Assembly: GCA_001586965.3 (NCBI GenBank)
Contig: LUCW03002055.1
Span: 1-21,219, forward strand
DNA: 21,219 nucleotides
From: Sphaeroforma sirkka
Taxonomy: Eukaryota > Opisthokonta > Ichthyosporea > Ichthyophonida
Direction: 5' to 3'
The notes below the pieces were generated by a model. It did no database searches and was not told the DNA's origin. It saw only the letters and a list, made by a program, of their open reading frames with translations. The translations under genes were made by a program, and so were the position numbers. Of this stretch, positions 1 to 8,868 are shown one piece after another (position 1 is the first letter of the stretch; each line of letters begins with the position of its first letter).

Positions 1-2222
1 TTTCGACATAAATAGGTTCGTCTTGAATCATATTAATTAAATCACGCATCCATGGGTCGGAGTTACGTAAGGACAACACAGCGTAATGGTAGATTCAGTA
101 ATATTAACATAATTTAACAACTGTGCGATAAGTTGACAAGGTGGGTTAGCCCACGCATTATGCTTTGATAAGTCAAGCTGAAATGCATCACCTTTAGGAT
201 GAGTCAACGACCTATATTCAGAAACCTGTTTGTTATGTTCTGCGGCGAACATATCAACAGTAAATGGACCCCATCGTGATTGAGCGAGGTTAAACCATTT
301 CTTATTTAGCATCCAATCGGTTGCTAATAACTCTTTGACTGTTTTCTGGTAGTCGGGCACAAGTCGAGAGAGCATGTCAGGAAGATGGTTATGTATTCCT
401 GAATGTGTGTTATATTAAAAGCGAACTTGGCAATAATGTCATGCCAGCGGCTCACCAACTGTGAATCAGGGTTCATATCTTTAAGTATGTTAAAGACTTT
501 GATCACAGGCGACAGTAAAGTAACTTCCATAAAGGTAGTCTTTAAACTGTCTTAGCGCAGTAACTATAGCAAGGAGCTCTTGTTTAACGGTAGGGTAATT
601 CCGTTGACTCTTATTATAACTCTTGCTAAAGAATTGTATGTAGCGCGGTTTACCATTTATCGTTTGGTAAAGCACTCCACCTACCGCTCGATCTGAAGCG
701 TCGGTTGCTACTTGAATGGGACACCATCCACAGGGTACTGCATGATGGGTGCGTCCATTACTTTACTTTTGACTAGTTTAAATGCATCATCACATTCTTT
801 AGTCCAAAGCTTTCCCAAAGGTCCTTTGTGCAGCCGTAGGTGACTGAAAGGCTTTAAGTAATGAGAAAGATGCGGTACCGAATCCGAGAAGAAGTTAACA
901 AACCCACACACAGAGTTCACATCTCTTCCAGTAATTGGTGTTGATAAATCCAACAGAAACTGTTTCTTGCCAGGATCAATTTCTACCCCTGCTGCAGATA
1001 CTTTGTAGCCAAGTAAGTGTATAGTATCTTTAGCAAAAGAACACTTGTCTTCGTTAATCTTAAGTTTAGCATGATTAAGTCGCTTTAAGACTTCTTTAAC
1101 GAGTTTAGCATGTTCATGTGCTGTCTTTGTAAAGATAACTATATCATCTAAATAGACTGATACGTTATACGACAGGTCCGCAAATAGTTCCATCATAACT
1201 TGTTGGAAGAAAGAAGGTAACATGTGTAAGCCTTCAGGTGCACCTTTAAACTGGTACTTACCTTGCCAAGTAAAGGAAAAGTATTTCCTATGAGGCTGAT
1301 ATATTTGTAGTTGATGGAATGCAGCTTTTAAGTCTATCTTGGAAAAGATAGTCGCACCTCCATTTTGCGTAGTATCTCGCTTATCTTAGGTAAGGGAAAA
1401 CTATGTTGCGGAATTAGTTTGTTGATTGGCGACAGGTCTAGTACTACTCTTTTGTTTTACTAAACGTTCCATCAGATTTATATTGATCGACCGCTAAGAG
1501 AGCTAAGTTAACTGGGGTTGCATCATAATTGATTTCACTAGACCCTGTTTTAACCAATCTTCGATTTGGGTTTTGACAACGTCTTTGTGTCTCCAACTCA
1601 CGTAGTTATGTGAAGGACACTTTAACTTAGAGAAGTCGACGTTTGTTAAGTCAAGTCTAACGTACCCATTAGAGAACTTAAACATACACCAGTCAGTTAT
1701 TGCAATCTTCCTGTTTTGTATAATTAAGTCCATAATTATATCGGTGAAGTGCGGAATCATATCCTTTGCTTCACCTTCCGGAGGTTTAGGTATCTTTAAC
1801 ATATTATCATCTGACTGATCTTTTATTCGGGTCCAGCCCATTAGGCAGACCAGTGAGTGTTATACCTAAACTGAGAAGATCAGTCATACCTATAATTAAA
1901 TCGTATTTCTGAGACATGTCAGTAACGATTAGGTGAGTCTTCACTTCTCTTCTATCTGAAAGCATTATGTGTGCATAGTCAATGGCTTGTTCGCAAGTAG
2001 TAACTTTGCCATTTCCCAAGATTAAATCAGTTGTTTCGTTATGGACAGCCATATCTGTAGCGTAGGCTACTCGGCATGAGAGATAGCAGAGACTTCAGCC
2101 CCTGGATCAAATAGTGCCATAACTTTTTCTCCATTTACGAAAACTGTTTGAAAGATACGTTCATCTCCTTTGGTATAGATTTTATTGAACATTTTCTCAT
2201 AATCTTGCTCTAGTGCGCACAT
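1..2222 (-). pseudogene. pol: pol of copy 1 (protease, RT, RNase H, Dam-like domain), broken and cut by the window edge
   Basis: This is the retrotransposon polyprotein for proteolysis, reverse transcription and RNA-strand removal. From the ATG at 2222 it shows a retropepsin-like segment with VMALFDPGAEVSAIS (active-site triplet at 2100-2108, D-P-G) and a downstream LIIGMTDLL strand. RT follows, with palm motif YLDD near 1150-1165 and the thumb/connection to about 780. RNase H (the ATDAS region, then VKQELLAI and ACDQ) runs to about 400, and a Dam-like segment with NPPC sits at 136-147. Frameshifts occur near 2075 (protease), 1365 (before RT motif A), about 490 and about 400, so no single frame spans the gene. 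It lies 9 bp after the gag stop and in the same frame as it. The integrase part is outside the window. Confidence 0.9.
136..330 (-). other. Dam-type adenine methyltransferase-like domain in pol, copy 1
   Basis: After RNase H the frame reads WGPFTVDMFAAEHNKQ, then DAFQLDL and NAWANPPCQLIAQ. This order matches phage-type Dam N6-adenine methyltransferases: a hydrophobic-D-A stretch followed by Asn, then an N-P-P-aromatic/Cys catalytic loop. Copy 1 keeps N-P-P-C (136-147), while copy 2 has N-L-P-C. Such a domain is well known after RNase H in DIRS-type elements; here it sits in an element with a D,D,E integrase. The assignment is by motif pattern only, and activity is doubtful because Cys replaces Tyr/Phe. 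Confidence 0.55.
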
Positions 2223-2231
2223 ATGGTACTG

Positions 2232-4269
2232 TCAGTGCTTAACTTGGACGTCTGATAAGTCCTTGCAATCCTCTTTGTGCCAACCGTTAGTACCCTTGCA
2301 AGTAGCACACTCTTTCATATAGTGTCCAAAATCTGGTTTGCCTGGTGCACACTTAACAGGGTCGTGTCTACCATTCCACTTGCCATTACGTTTTGTGAGG
2401 TTGTAACCACACTTCTTGCAAGGCGCTCTCACCTTCTTATCACCCTTCGGTTCGGTAGAAGTAGAGCCAGTACCCCTCCAGTAGTAGTGCGAGGTTTCTT
2501 AGTACTACGCGCAGTATTAGTCTCTACTGCGTTTCGCTTAGTGGGCTGGGTGTAGCTCGTGGTACTAAGTACTCTAGTAGAGGAATTGGTATGCTTGTGT
2601 ACTATCTTCTCAAAGACAGACCAAGGCATAGATCGCAAATCACCATAGGCGATGATGTCATCATTGACTTTCTTAAAGAGGTTAGCTCCCAGAGTCTCCA
2701 TCATCTGACAAATTAATAAATATTCGCCAGTATAGGTACGACCACCCATCCGTGTATTCATATGTGTCATATGAGCTAGAGCACCTCGAATAGTGGTATC
2801 GTTCGCAAAGAACTTGCGAGACTCTAGAAGTTCACGGTCACGTGCATCTTCAAAAAAGGTGTTAAGTATATTATCACGCAACTGGTGCCAGGGTAGGGCT
2901 TTCCAGTTGGGCTCATGAGCCTTCAAGATAGTTCGCCATTCACCTGGCTCACAGAAATGAATAAAGGCATTCATCATCTGCTTATCCCTAAGGCTGGCAG
3001 ACTCCTTAAGTTGGTCGAAGGCCTTCAGTGTCTCCACTGTACTCTCATTAGTAGAGAAATCGACCTCAGCCTGCGCGTTACCTAGCTGCTTTATAAAGCT
3101 TGGTTCTAAGTGTTCACGAGGCTCATGCTCAGTGCTACGGGCTGCTAGTGCCAAGATGGTGTCTATTTCCTTTCTCTTGTTATCGATTAGATAGCGAATG
3201 TTATCCGCTTTCCTATCGTTAAGGTCAGAGTCATTCAATAGACGGTCCTCAAGGACTTGCATACCAGAGCGTAATAGCCTGAGACGAGTATGTCTGGTTC
3301 TCACTTCCTCATCCTCAGGATTAGAGCGGGAACTCTCTAACGAGGTACTGGTGTAGCGATTGCCAAAATCGTGATTACCAGGGTTAGTTGGCAAATGAGG
3401 GTCGATATTACGAGGATGGTAAGCCTCATCGAGTTCCATACGATCATATCCTCTGACAGGGTTAGGTTTGTCAAGAGGATGGTCGATGGTAGCATCAGAG
3501 CTATAGAGATTAGATTTTGAAATATTATCTCTCTCGCCAGTGGTAATTGGCTTAGTGGTAAACATACTGGCTGGTAAACCAGTAGGTCTCGGGTTCGAAA
3601 CCCGGCCCGAATTTTTTTTTCTTCTTCGGTATAGGAAGAATATCAGCCAAGTGGGACACGATAGAGGGGTCCACAACTGCTGCTGCCGCTAGCTCCTTCA
3701 AGAGCGCTTCAGTGCGGTTCAATTGGCGTCGAGATTGAGAGGATCCAACCACTCGTTGTCGAGTTATGGCGTCCTCAGCTTCGGCCCCAAGATTTGAGCT
3801 GAATGGAATGGCTTCTCCATCGATGGCGAAACCGAAATTTTCGGACAGGTCCAATACTTCCCTTTTCACTCCGGATTTGTGCTGGAGTGTCCTTTAGATG
3901 TGGAGTTATAATGCCCCCGACATTCGTATCCCCGAATTTTCCAGCCTTTCGACGTTTATCCCCAATATTTGACGGCACGTGGTCAGGGGGGGGCAAGCTG
4001 GGGTCCTGAGCTTCACTCCTAGGTGATACACGGACGCTGGCGAGCCTTTCCGCGGTAGTAGATACCTCTTCTTCCAAGGCTTTAGGATCCGACGAGTCAT
4101 CCTCAGAATAATCCTCTGTACCAACCTCAGAATTTGCTTCCCCAACAGTATCCTCGGCAGGCTCAACTCCAGACAGGCTAGGTGTTTCCACAGGGATCTC
4201 AGGAACCTCGGCAGGCTTAGCAGGCTTAGAGCTAGCGGCTCCCTTGCCTTTAGAAGTACCCTTAGCCAT
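2232..4269 (-). pseudogene. gag: gag of copy 1 (frameshifted)
   Basis: Gag forms the virus-like particle that packages element RNA. The start is the ATG at 4269 (MAKGTSKGKGAASSKP), the same start as in copy 2 and about 80 bp after the LTR. An acidic, Pro/Ser-rich N-terminal part is followed by a region with VLDLSENFGFAIDGEA, the tRNA-derived segment, a long helical central part and a Cys/His-rich C-terminus (CKKCG and CATCKGTNGWHKEDC). Copy 1 has one extra base near 3865, a change in the A run near 3612-3625, and a one-base loss in the G run near 2475. Its longest intact stretch is 3600-2429. The gene ends with TGA at 2232-2234, in frame with pol. Its helical core has no family I can name. 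Confidence 0.88.
3541..3620 (+). other. tRNA-Thr(GGT)-like segment with Pol III boxes, antisense to gag (copy 1)
   Basis: On the plus strand TGGCTTAGTGG (3548-3558) matches the A-box consensus and GGTTCGAAACC (3592-3602) is a perfect B box. A T-arm folds at 3589-3605 and an anticodon-type hairpin, ACTGG...CCAGT, holds CTGGTAA. Nine T residues follow at 3612-3620, a good Pol III terminator. The acceptor stem does not pair with upstream bases and the anticodon loop has one base too many. I therefore call it tRNA-derived, not a working tRNA. On the opposite strand gag is translated straight through it, giving the typical antisense-tRNA peptide GRVSNPRPTG. Confidence 0.7.
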
Positions 4270-4348
4270 AGTATTTGCTGGATAGTAAATCGATGTCAGA
4301 CAGTCTAGAAGCAGTACACTACTGTAACTACTATTTAACTGAAAAATA
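4270..4348 (-). other. leader between 5' LTR and gag ATG, copy 1
   Basis: About 80 bp separate the LTR end from the gag start. No TGG-initiated match to a tRNA 3' end follows the LTR, so no ordinary primer-binding site is recognised. The same leader occurs at 6830-6908, and part of it recurs after the 3' LTR at 14489-14542. Confidence 0.6.
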
Positions 4349-4948
4349 TGTAAACTTCGATGGAAATTACTAGGTTTCAAACTATATTAAACTAAAATAC
4401 AATTTAGTCAGTTAGGATTTAGCAGTGGTAGCTTGTGTAAGAATGATCGGGACTGCCTCTTGTTAAGAGCCTAAATATCCTCGATCACACAGGGCGTACC
4501 TCTAGCTGTTCTTTATTGAATAATTTTCACTAGAAGTACTAAGTGTTCATGACCACTTGCCTAATTTGTAAATAGACATAATAACGTAAGTCACGTTAAT
4601 ACATTAGCTGATATAAATAAAGTTCCATCTGAAGAAAAGTTAAAAAAAAAAGAAAAAGACTTATTGATTTTGGAGATTGGCGGGAGGACCAAAATCTATA
4701 AGTAGTAGTTCGGAGATTATAAAATTTAGTTTATAATATCCTACATCTACTAATGTCTCAAATAGGTCCAAGTAGATGAGTCATACCAAATACTCAGGCT
4801 ATTGGGGCCATCAAAGTGAATTTAGAACACTTTGGAAATATTGGAAAAAAAGAGCTTGTACTAAATTATTTAAAATACACAAATAAAACCAATGTAGTAT
4901 CTCAATTGATCTTGATATTTTAGACTGACCGGAGGCCGTATTTCTACA
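4349..4948 (-). repeat. 5' LTR of copy 1
   Basis: The 600-bp LTR begins TGTAGAAATACGGCC (4948 downward) and ends CGAAGTTTACA (4349), giving TG...CA ends with a short TGTA/TACA inverted terminus. Its limits are set by the nested solo LTR at 8274-8868, which has the same ends and a target duplication. It should hold the element promoter and polyadenylation signals; an AT-rich TTTATATCAG stretch lies in the middle (about 4605-4625 on this strand). The matching 3' LTR lies outside the window. Confidence 0.88.
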
Positions 4949-5364
4949 CGTGTTGTTCTGCCAGGTAGAGAGGTATTTTGAATCTTGTTTGGTTGCTCTC
5001 TCCAGAAGGATAATCAGATAGCAATGAGTCAAATTATATGTCGCAGTGTATCCAAATGCCATTTAGTAGCAGGATATTCATTCTTTGCACCGTTGGATAC
5101 TGATTGCCATACTACGTAAGATTCATGTGCATCCTAAGTCTAGATTTCAAAGCTGATACAATTCATTCGAACACGATATGTGCAAACACGCACACGCACA
5201 AACGCGCACATACGCAGGTATATACACACAAGCACTCTTCGACACATTTGTATCCATACAAATTTGCCTATATGATCAGATACATAAGGGTACATAAGCA
5301 CGTGAAGAATAGATACGCGCGCACACTATCACTAATATATAAATTCTACACAAATTCTACATAT
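4949..5364. other. gene-poor stretch with CA-rich low-complexity sequence
   Basis: Outside the LTR start nothing codes convincingly. About 5180-5330 is rich in ACAC/GCAC tracts and mixed CA/TA steps. Open frames here have repeat-like composition (His, Thr and Tyr runs) and are not called. Confidence 0.6.
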
Positions 5365-5460
5365 TCATAAAACCGCAGACTTGCACATGCATGTATTTGC
5401 TAGTACACGTATCATATCATTTTTGTACGCTATATTAGCACATTTGAGCCATACACAATA

Positions 5461-5492
5461 GGGATAATATTATTTATTTCAAAAAATGACAA
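5461..5492 (+). repeat. left terminal inverted repeat of the 276-bp element
   Basis: These 32 bases are the exact reverse complement of 5705-5736. Partial similarity continues a few bases further inward (TATG shared after one mismatch). Confidence 0.88.
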
Positions 5493-5695
5493 TTATGGAT
5501 GCACTACTGATCCCACTTGTCAATTCCACTAACGCAGACATCCTCCAATCTACCGCGGATCGTCTCCAGAAGGCTTACCAAGCAAAGCATAATGCGAACC
5601 TCTTCTCACCTAACCCGCAAATCCCGGCAAACGCTAATCTTTCCTGCACCACTACAGCGACTATGAGAGCCATACCATATGTTCAAACATTGTAA
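5486..5695 (+). CDS. small open frame filling the inside of the MITE-like element, hypothetical
   Basis: A 69-codon frame starts at an ATG inside the left inverted repeat and ends just before the right one. The first 50 residues are protein-like (DALLIPLVNSTNADILQSTA) and vaguely recall the first HEAT-type helices of importin/exportin proteins. That resemblance is an impression, not a family match. It could be a captured host-gene fragment (Pack-MITE style) or chance. It is far too short for a transposase. Confidence 0.25.
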   Translation: MTIMDALLIPLVNSTNADILQSTADRLQKAYQAKHNANLFSPNPQIPANANLSCTTTATMRAIPYVQTL

Positions 5696-5704
5696 TATAC
5701 ATAC

Positions 5705-5736
5705 TTGTCATTTTTTGAAATAAATAATATTATCCC
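5705..5736 (-). repeat. right terminal inverted repeat of the 276-bp element
   Basis: Exact partner of 5461-5492. The same terminus, with one T fewer in the T run and one substitution, ends the fragment at 20834. Confidence 0.88.
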
Positions 5737-6571
5737 TAGCATACAATTTCTATAAAAATTAAATCGTGTCTCGAGCATATGCAGAAAGACATCCTCTGAT
5801 CCTCGCTGTTTGGATCATTGCAATACGGATCAAGCTTTAGTGCCGAGTCCACGGACCCTCCATGAATAGCAACAAAGGGCTTAATAAATTTCACGTTTGT
5901 TGGGTAACCATCGCAGATTGCTAGATTGATTTCAAAGCCGGCTGACTATAAAGCATAGACAACTGCGTTTGTTCCTCAAAATTTGCAACTAATCCATAGT
6001 ATGAATCTCCACAAATTTTTACAGATACAGCAGCCACCAAATGAACCTCTTCAAATGTATTTGAGATATGCTACGTATTTGTCAATCGTACGATGTCCTG
6101 ACACCCGACATCGGCTGTAGAAGGCTTACCAGGTGCAACTACTTCACTTGCGCATAATACTTTACATATACAAATACCATTTGCTCTCGCAATCGTATCA
6201 ATCACAACGATCCGCTCAAGCTCATCGTGTATTTTCGCTCATATACAGAGGTCATATATGCTGTTTTGAAGTACACCTTCTATCTCACAGTCTACAATGC
6301 GCACTTTTAAGCGAATAGTCTAGAACTGTCCACCCAGAAAAACTTTTGCGGTCGATACGACTTGTATATATAGCAATCGATCATCATATCCTCGTTCATC
6401 TCAGTAGCCAAAGAATGTATATAAGTTTGTAGTCGTTGTTCTGCAGATATTGATCGACATCCACGTAAGCTTGTTGCTCTCGCGGCTCTTGCAGAATTAT
6501 TCAATACCCACTGATACGAACATTTTCTACTAGCTGTGTTGTCGCGCTTACGAGCCTGGTGCATTAATTGA

Positions 6572-6829
6572 CAATATATTAACTTGACTTACGTTATTAT
6601 GTCTATCTACAAATTAGGCAAGTGGTCATGAACACTTAGTACTTCTAGTGAAAATTATTTAATAAAGAACAGCTAGAGGTACGTCCTGTGTGATCGAGGA
6701 TATTTAGACTCTTAACAAGAGGCATTCCCGATCATTCTTACACAAGCTAACACTGCTAAATCCTAACTGACTAAATTGTATTTTAGTTTAATATAGTTTG
6801 AAACCTAGTAATTTCCATCGAAGTTTACA
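6572..6829 (+). repeat. 5' LTR of copy 2, 5'-truncated
   Basis: Only the last 258 bp or so of the LTR are present. Similarity to the other LTRs starts at about CAATATATTAACTTGACTTA and ends CGAAGTTTACA at 6829. The first 340 bp or so (most of the promoter side) are missing and are replaced by the unrelated sequence of the unknown gene. Confidence 0.85.
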
Positions 6830-6908
6830 TATTTTTCAGTTATTTAGTAGTTGCAGTAGTGTACTGCTTCTAGACTGTCTAACATCGATTTACTATCCAG
6901 CAAATAAT
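6830..6908 (+). other. leader between LTR and gag ATG, copy 2
   Basis: This 79-bp stretch contains CTGCTTCTAGACTGTCTAACA and leads to the gag ATG at 6909. No conventional tRNA primer-binding site is visible next to either possible LTR end (6829, or the ACA near 6883). Confidence 0.6.
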
Positions 6909-7560
6909 ATGGCTAAGGGTACCTCTAAAGGCAAGGGAGCCGCTAGCTCTAAGCCTGATAAGCCTGCCGAGGTTCCTGAGGTCCCTGTGGAAACACCTAG
7001 CCTGTCGGGAGTTGAGCCTGCCGAGGAAACTATTGGGGAAGCCAATTCTGAGGTTGGTACAGAGGATTATTCTGAGGGTGACTCGTCGGACCCTAAAGCC
7101 TTGGAAGAAGAGGTATCTACTACCGCGGAAAGGCTCGCCAGCGTCCGTGTATCACCTAGGAGTGAAGCTCAGGACCCCAGCTTGCCCCCCCCTGACCACG
7201 TGCCGTCAAATATTGGGGATAAACGTCGAAAGGCTGGAAAATTCGTGGATACGAATGTCGGGGACAATATAACTCCACATCTAAAGGACACTCCAGCACA
7301 AATCCGGAGTGAAAAATAAGTATTGGACCTGTCCGAAAATTTCGGTTTCGCCATCGATGGAGAAGCCATTCGATCCAGCTCAAATCTTGGGGCCGAAGTT
7401 GAGGTCGCCATGACTCGACAACGAGTAGTTGGATCCTCTCAATCTCGACGCCAATTGAACCGCACTGAAGCGCTCTTGAAGGAGCTAGCGGCAGCAGCAG
7501 TTGTGGACCCCTCTATCGTGTCCCACTTGGCTGATATTCTTTCTATACCGAAGAAGAAGA

Positions 7561-7630
7561 AAATTCCGGGCCGAGTTTCGAACCCGAGACCTACTGGTGT
7601 ACCAGCCAGTATGTTTACCACTAAGCCAGT
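7561..7630 (-). other. tRNA-Thr(GGT)-like segment, antisense to gag (copy 2)
   Basis: On the minus strand the A box TGGCTTAGTGG (7618-7628) is identical to copy 1. The B box at 7574-7584 has one change at its last base, and TTTT follows at 7561-7565 and nearby. The anticodon-type hairpin keeps CTGGT...ACCAG. The gag frame passes through uninterrupted in this copy, so the segment is translated as Gag residues around 220-240. Confidence 0.66.
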
Positions 7631-8273
7631 TATCACTGGTGAGAGAAGAAATATTTCAAAATTTAATCTCTATAGCTCTGATGCTACCATTGACCATCTT
7701 CTTGACAAACCTAACCCTGTCAGAGGATATGATCGTATGGAACTCGATGAGGCTTACCATCCTCGTAATATCGACCCTCATTTGCCAACTAACCCTGGTA
7801 ATCCCGATTTTGGCAATCGCTACATCAGTACCTCGTTAGAGAGTTCCCGCTCTAATTCTGAGGATGAGGAAGTGAGAACCAGACATACTCGTCTCAGGCT
7901 ATTACGCTCTGGTATGCAAGTCCTTGAGGACCGTCTATTGAATGACTCTGACCTTGACGATAGGAAAGCGGATAACATTCGCTATCTAATCGATAACAAG
8001 AAAAAAGGAAATAGACACCATCTTGGCACTAACAGCCCGTAGCACTGAGCATGAGCCCCGTGAACACTTAGAACCAAGTTTTATAAAGCAGCTAGGTAAC
8101 GCGCAGGCTGAGGTCGATTTCTCTTCTAATGAGAGTACAGTGGAGACACTGAAGGCCTTCGACCAACTTAAGGAGTCTGCCAGCCTTAAGGATAAGCAGA
8201 TGATGAATGCCTTTATTCATTTCTGTGAGTCAGGTGAATGGCGAACTATCTTGAAGGCCCATGAGCCCAACTG

Positions 8274-8868
8274 TGTAGAAATACGGCCTCTGGTCAGTCT
8301 AAAATATCAAGATCAATTGAGATAATACATTGGTTTTTATTTGTATTTTAAATAATTTAGTACAAGCTCTTTTTCCAATATTTCCAAAGTGTTCTAAATT
8401 CACTTTGATGGCTCCAATAGCCTGAGTATTTGGTATGACTCATCTACTTGGACCTATTTGAGACATTAGTAGATGTAGGATATTATAAACTAAATTTTAT
8501 AATCTCCGAACTACTACTTATAGATTTAGGTCCTCCTGCCAATCTCCAAAATCCAATAAGTCTTTTTCTTTTTTTAACTTTTCTTCAGATGGAACTTTAT
8601 TTATATCAGCTAATGTATTAACGTGACTTACGTTATTATGTCTATTTACAAATTAGGCAAGTGGTCATGAACATTTAGTACTTCTAATGAAAATTATTCA
8701 ATAAAGAACAGCTAGAGGTACGCCCTGTGTGATCGAGGATATTTAGGCTCTTAACAAGAGGCAGTCCCGATCATTCTTACACAAGCTACCACTGCTAAAT
8801 CCTAACTGACTAAATTGTATTTTAGTTTAATATAGTTTGAAACCTAGTAAATTCCATCGAAGTTTACA
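8274..8868 (+). mobile_element. solo LTR nested in gag of copy 2
   Basis: This 595-bp LTR, TGTAGAAATACGG...GAAGTTTACA, lies inside gag. It is flanked by ACTG at 8270-8273 and 8869-8872; copy 1 has the uninterrupted site (AACTGGAAAG). The duplication is 4 bp if the LTR ends in CA, or 5 bp (AACTG) if it ends one base earlier. It is a younger insertion than copy 2, later reduced to one LTR by recombination. It resembles the LTR of copy 1 more than those of copy 2. Confidence 0.92.

Larger units (their letters stand above)
1..4948 (-). mobile_element. Ty3/gypsy-type LTR retrotransposon, copy 1 (5' part)
   Basis: Reading leftward from 4948 the element has a 5' LTR, a leader of about 80 bp, gag and most of pol. 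The window edge cuts it inside the Dam-like/integrase linker, so integrase and the 3' LTR are not visible. It matches copy 2 (6572-14488) almost base for base: once the nested LTR of copy 2 is set aside, the shared interval has the same length to within about one base. Copy 1 keeps some residues better than copy 2, for example the NPPC motif at 136-147, but has its own frameshifts. Classification rests on the RT/RNase H type here and on the D,D,E integrase placed after RNase H in copy 2. Confidence 0.93.
5461..5736. mobile_element. 276-bp inverted-repeat element (MITE-like), TA target duplication
   Basis: The termini are perfect 32-bp inverted repeats (5461-5492 and 5705-5736), beginning GGGATAATATTATTTATTTC. 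They are flanked by TA at 5459-5460 and 5737-5738, as expected for Tc1/mariner-type insertion. No transposase is encoded, so it is non-autonomous. It lies inside the broken minus-strand gene at 5365-6564. The right 100 bp recur at 20735-20834, which shows that the element is repeated in this genome. Confidence 0.85.
5365..6564 (-). pseudogene. broken gene of unknown function, interrupted by a TA-target element
   Basis: Reading leftward from an ATG at 6564 there is an open stretch to 6307 (MHQARKR...; contains SAEQRLQTYIHSLATEMNED). A shifted frame then runs from 6319 to 5921 with only two stops, at 6239-6241 and 6071-6073 (contains VVAPGKPSTADVGCQDIVRL and VSVKICGDSYYGLVANFEE). A further shift runs from about 5950 to 5736 (contains INLAICDGYPTNVKFIKP and VAIHGGSVDSALKLDPYC). 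Composition is protein-like throughout, with few low-complexity residues. If the 5461-5736 element and one TA duplicate are set aside, the last frame stays open to TGA at 5365-5367. I do not recognise the family. The ATG lies 8 bp from the broken end of the copy 2 LTR, so more sequence may be missing upstream. Confidence 0.5.

Noticed and set aside
2277..2555. Open frame antisense to gag of copy 1 (and its counterpart at 9056-9496 in copy 2)
   Set aside because: It mirrors a well-supported gag frame on the other strand, so it is a shadow.
3541..3620. A functional tRNA-Thr gene
   Set aside because: The T-arm, A box and B box are good, but the acceptor stem does not pair and the anticodon loop has an extra base; copy 2 shows the same defects. 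Kept as tRNA-derived only.
5180..5330. CRISPR array or telomere-like repeat in the CA-rich stretch
   Set aside because: No unit of constant length with spacers and no regular telomere motif; it is simple-sequence drift.
7012..7383. Alternative frames in the Gag N-terminal part on both strands
   Set aside because: The acidic gag frame starting at 6909 is shared by both copies in the sense orientation and begins next to the leader; the others are overlaps of it.
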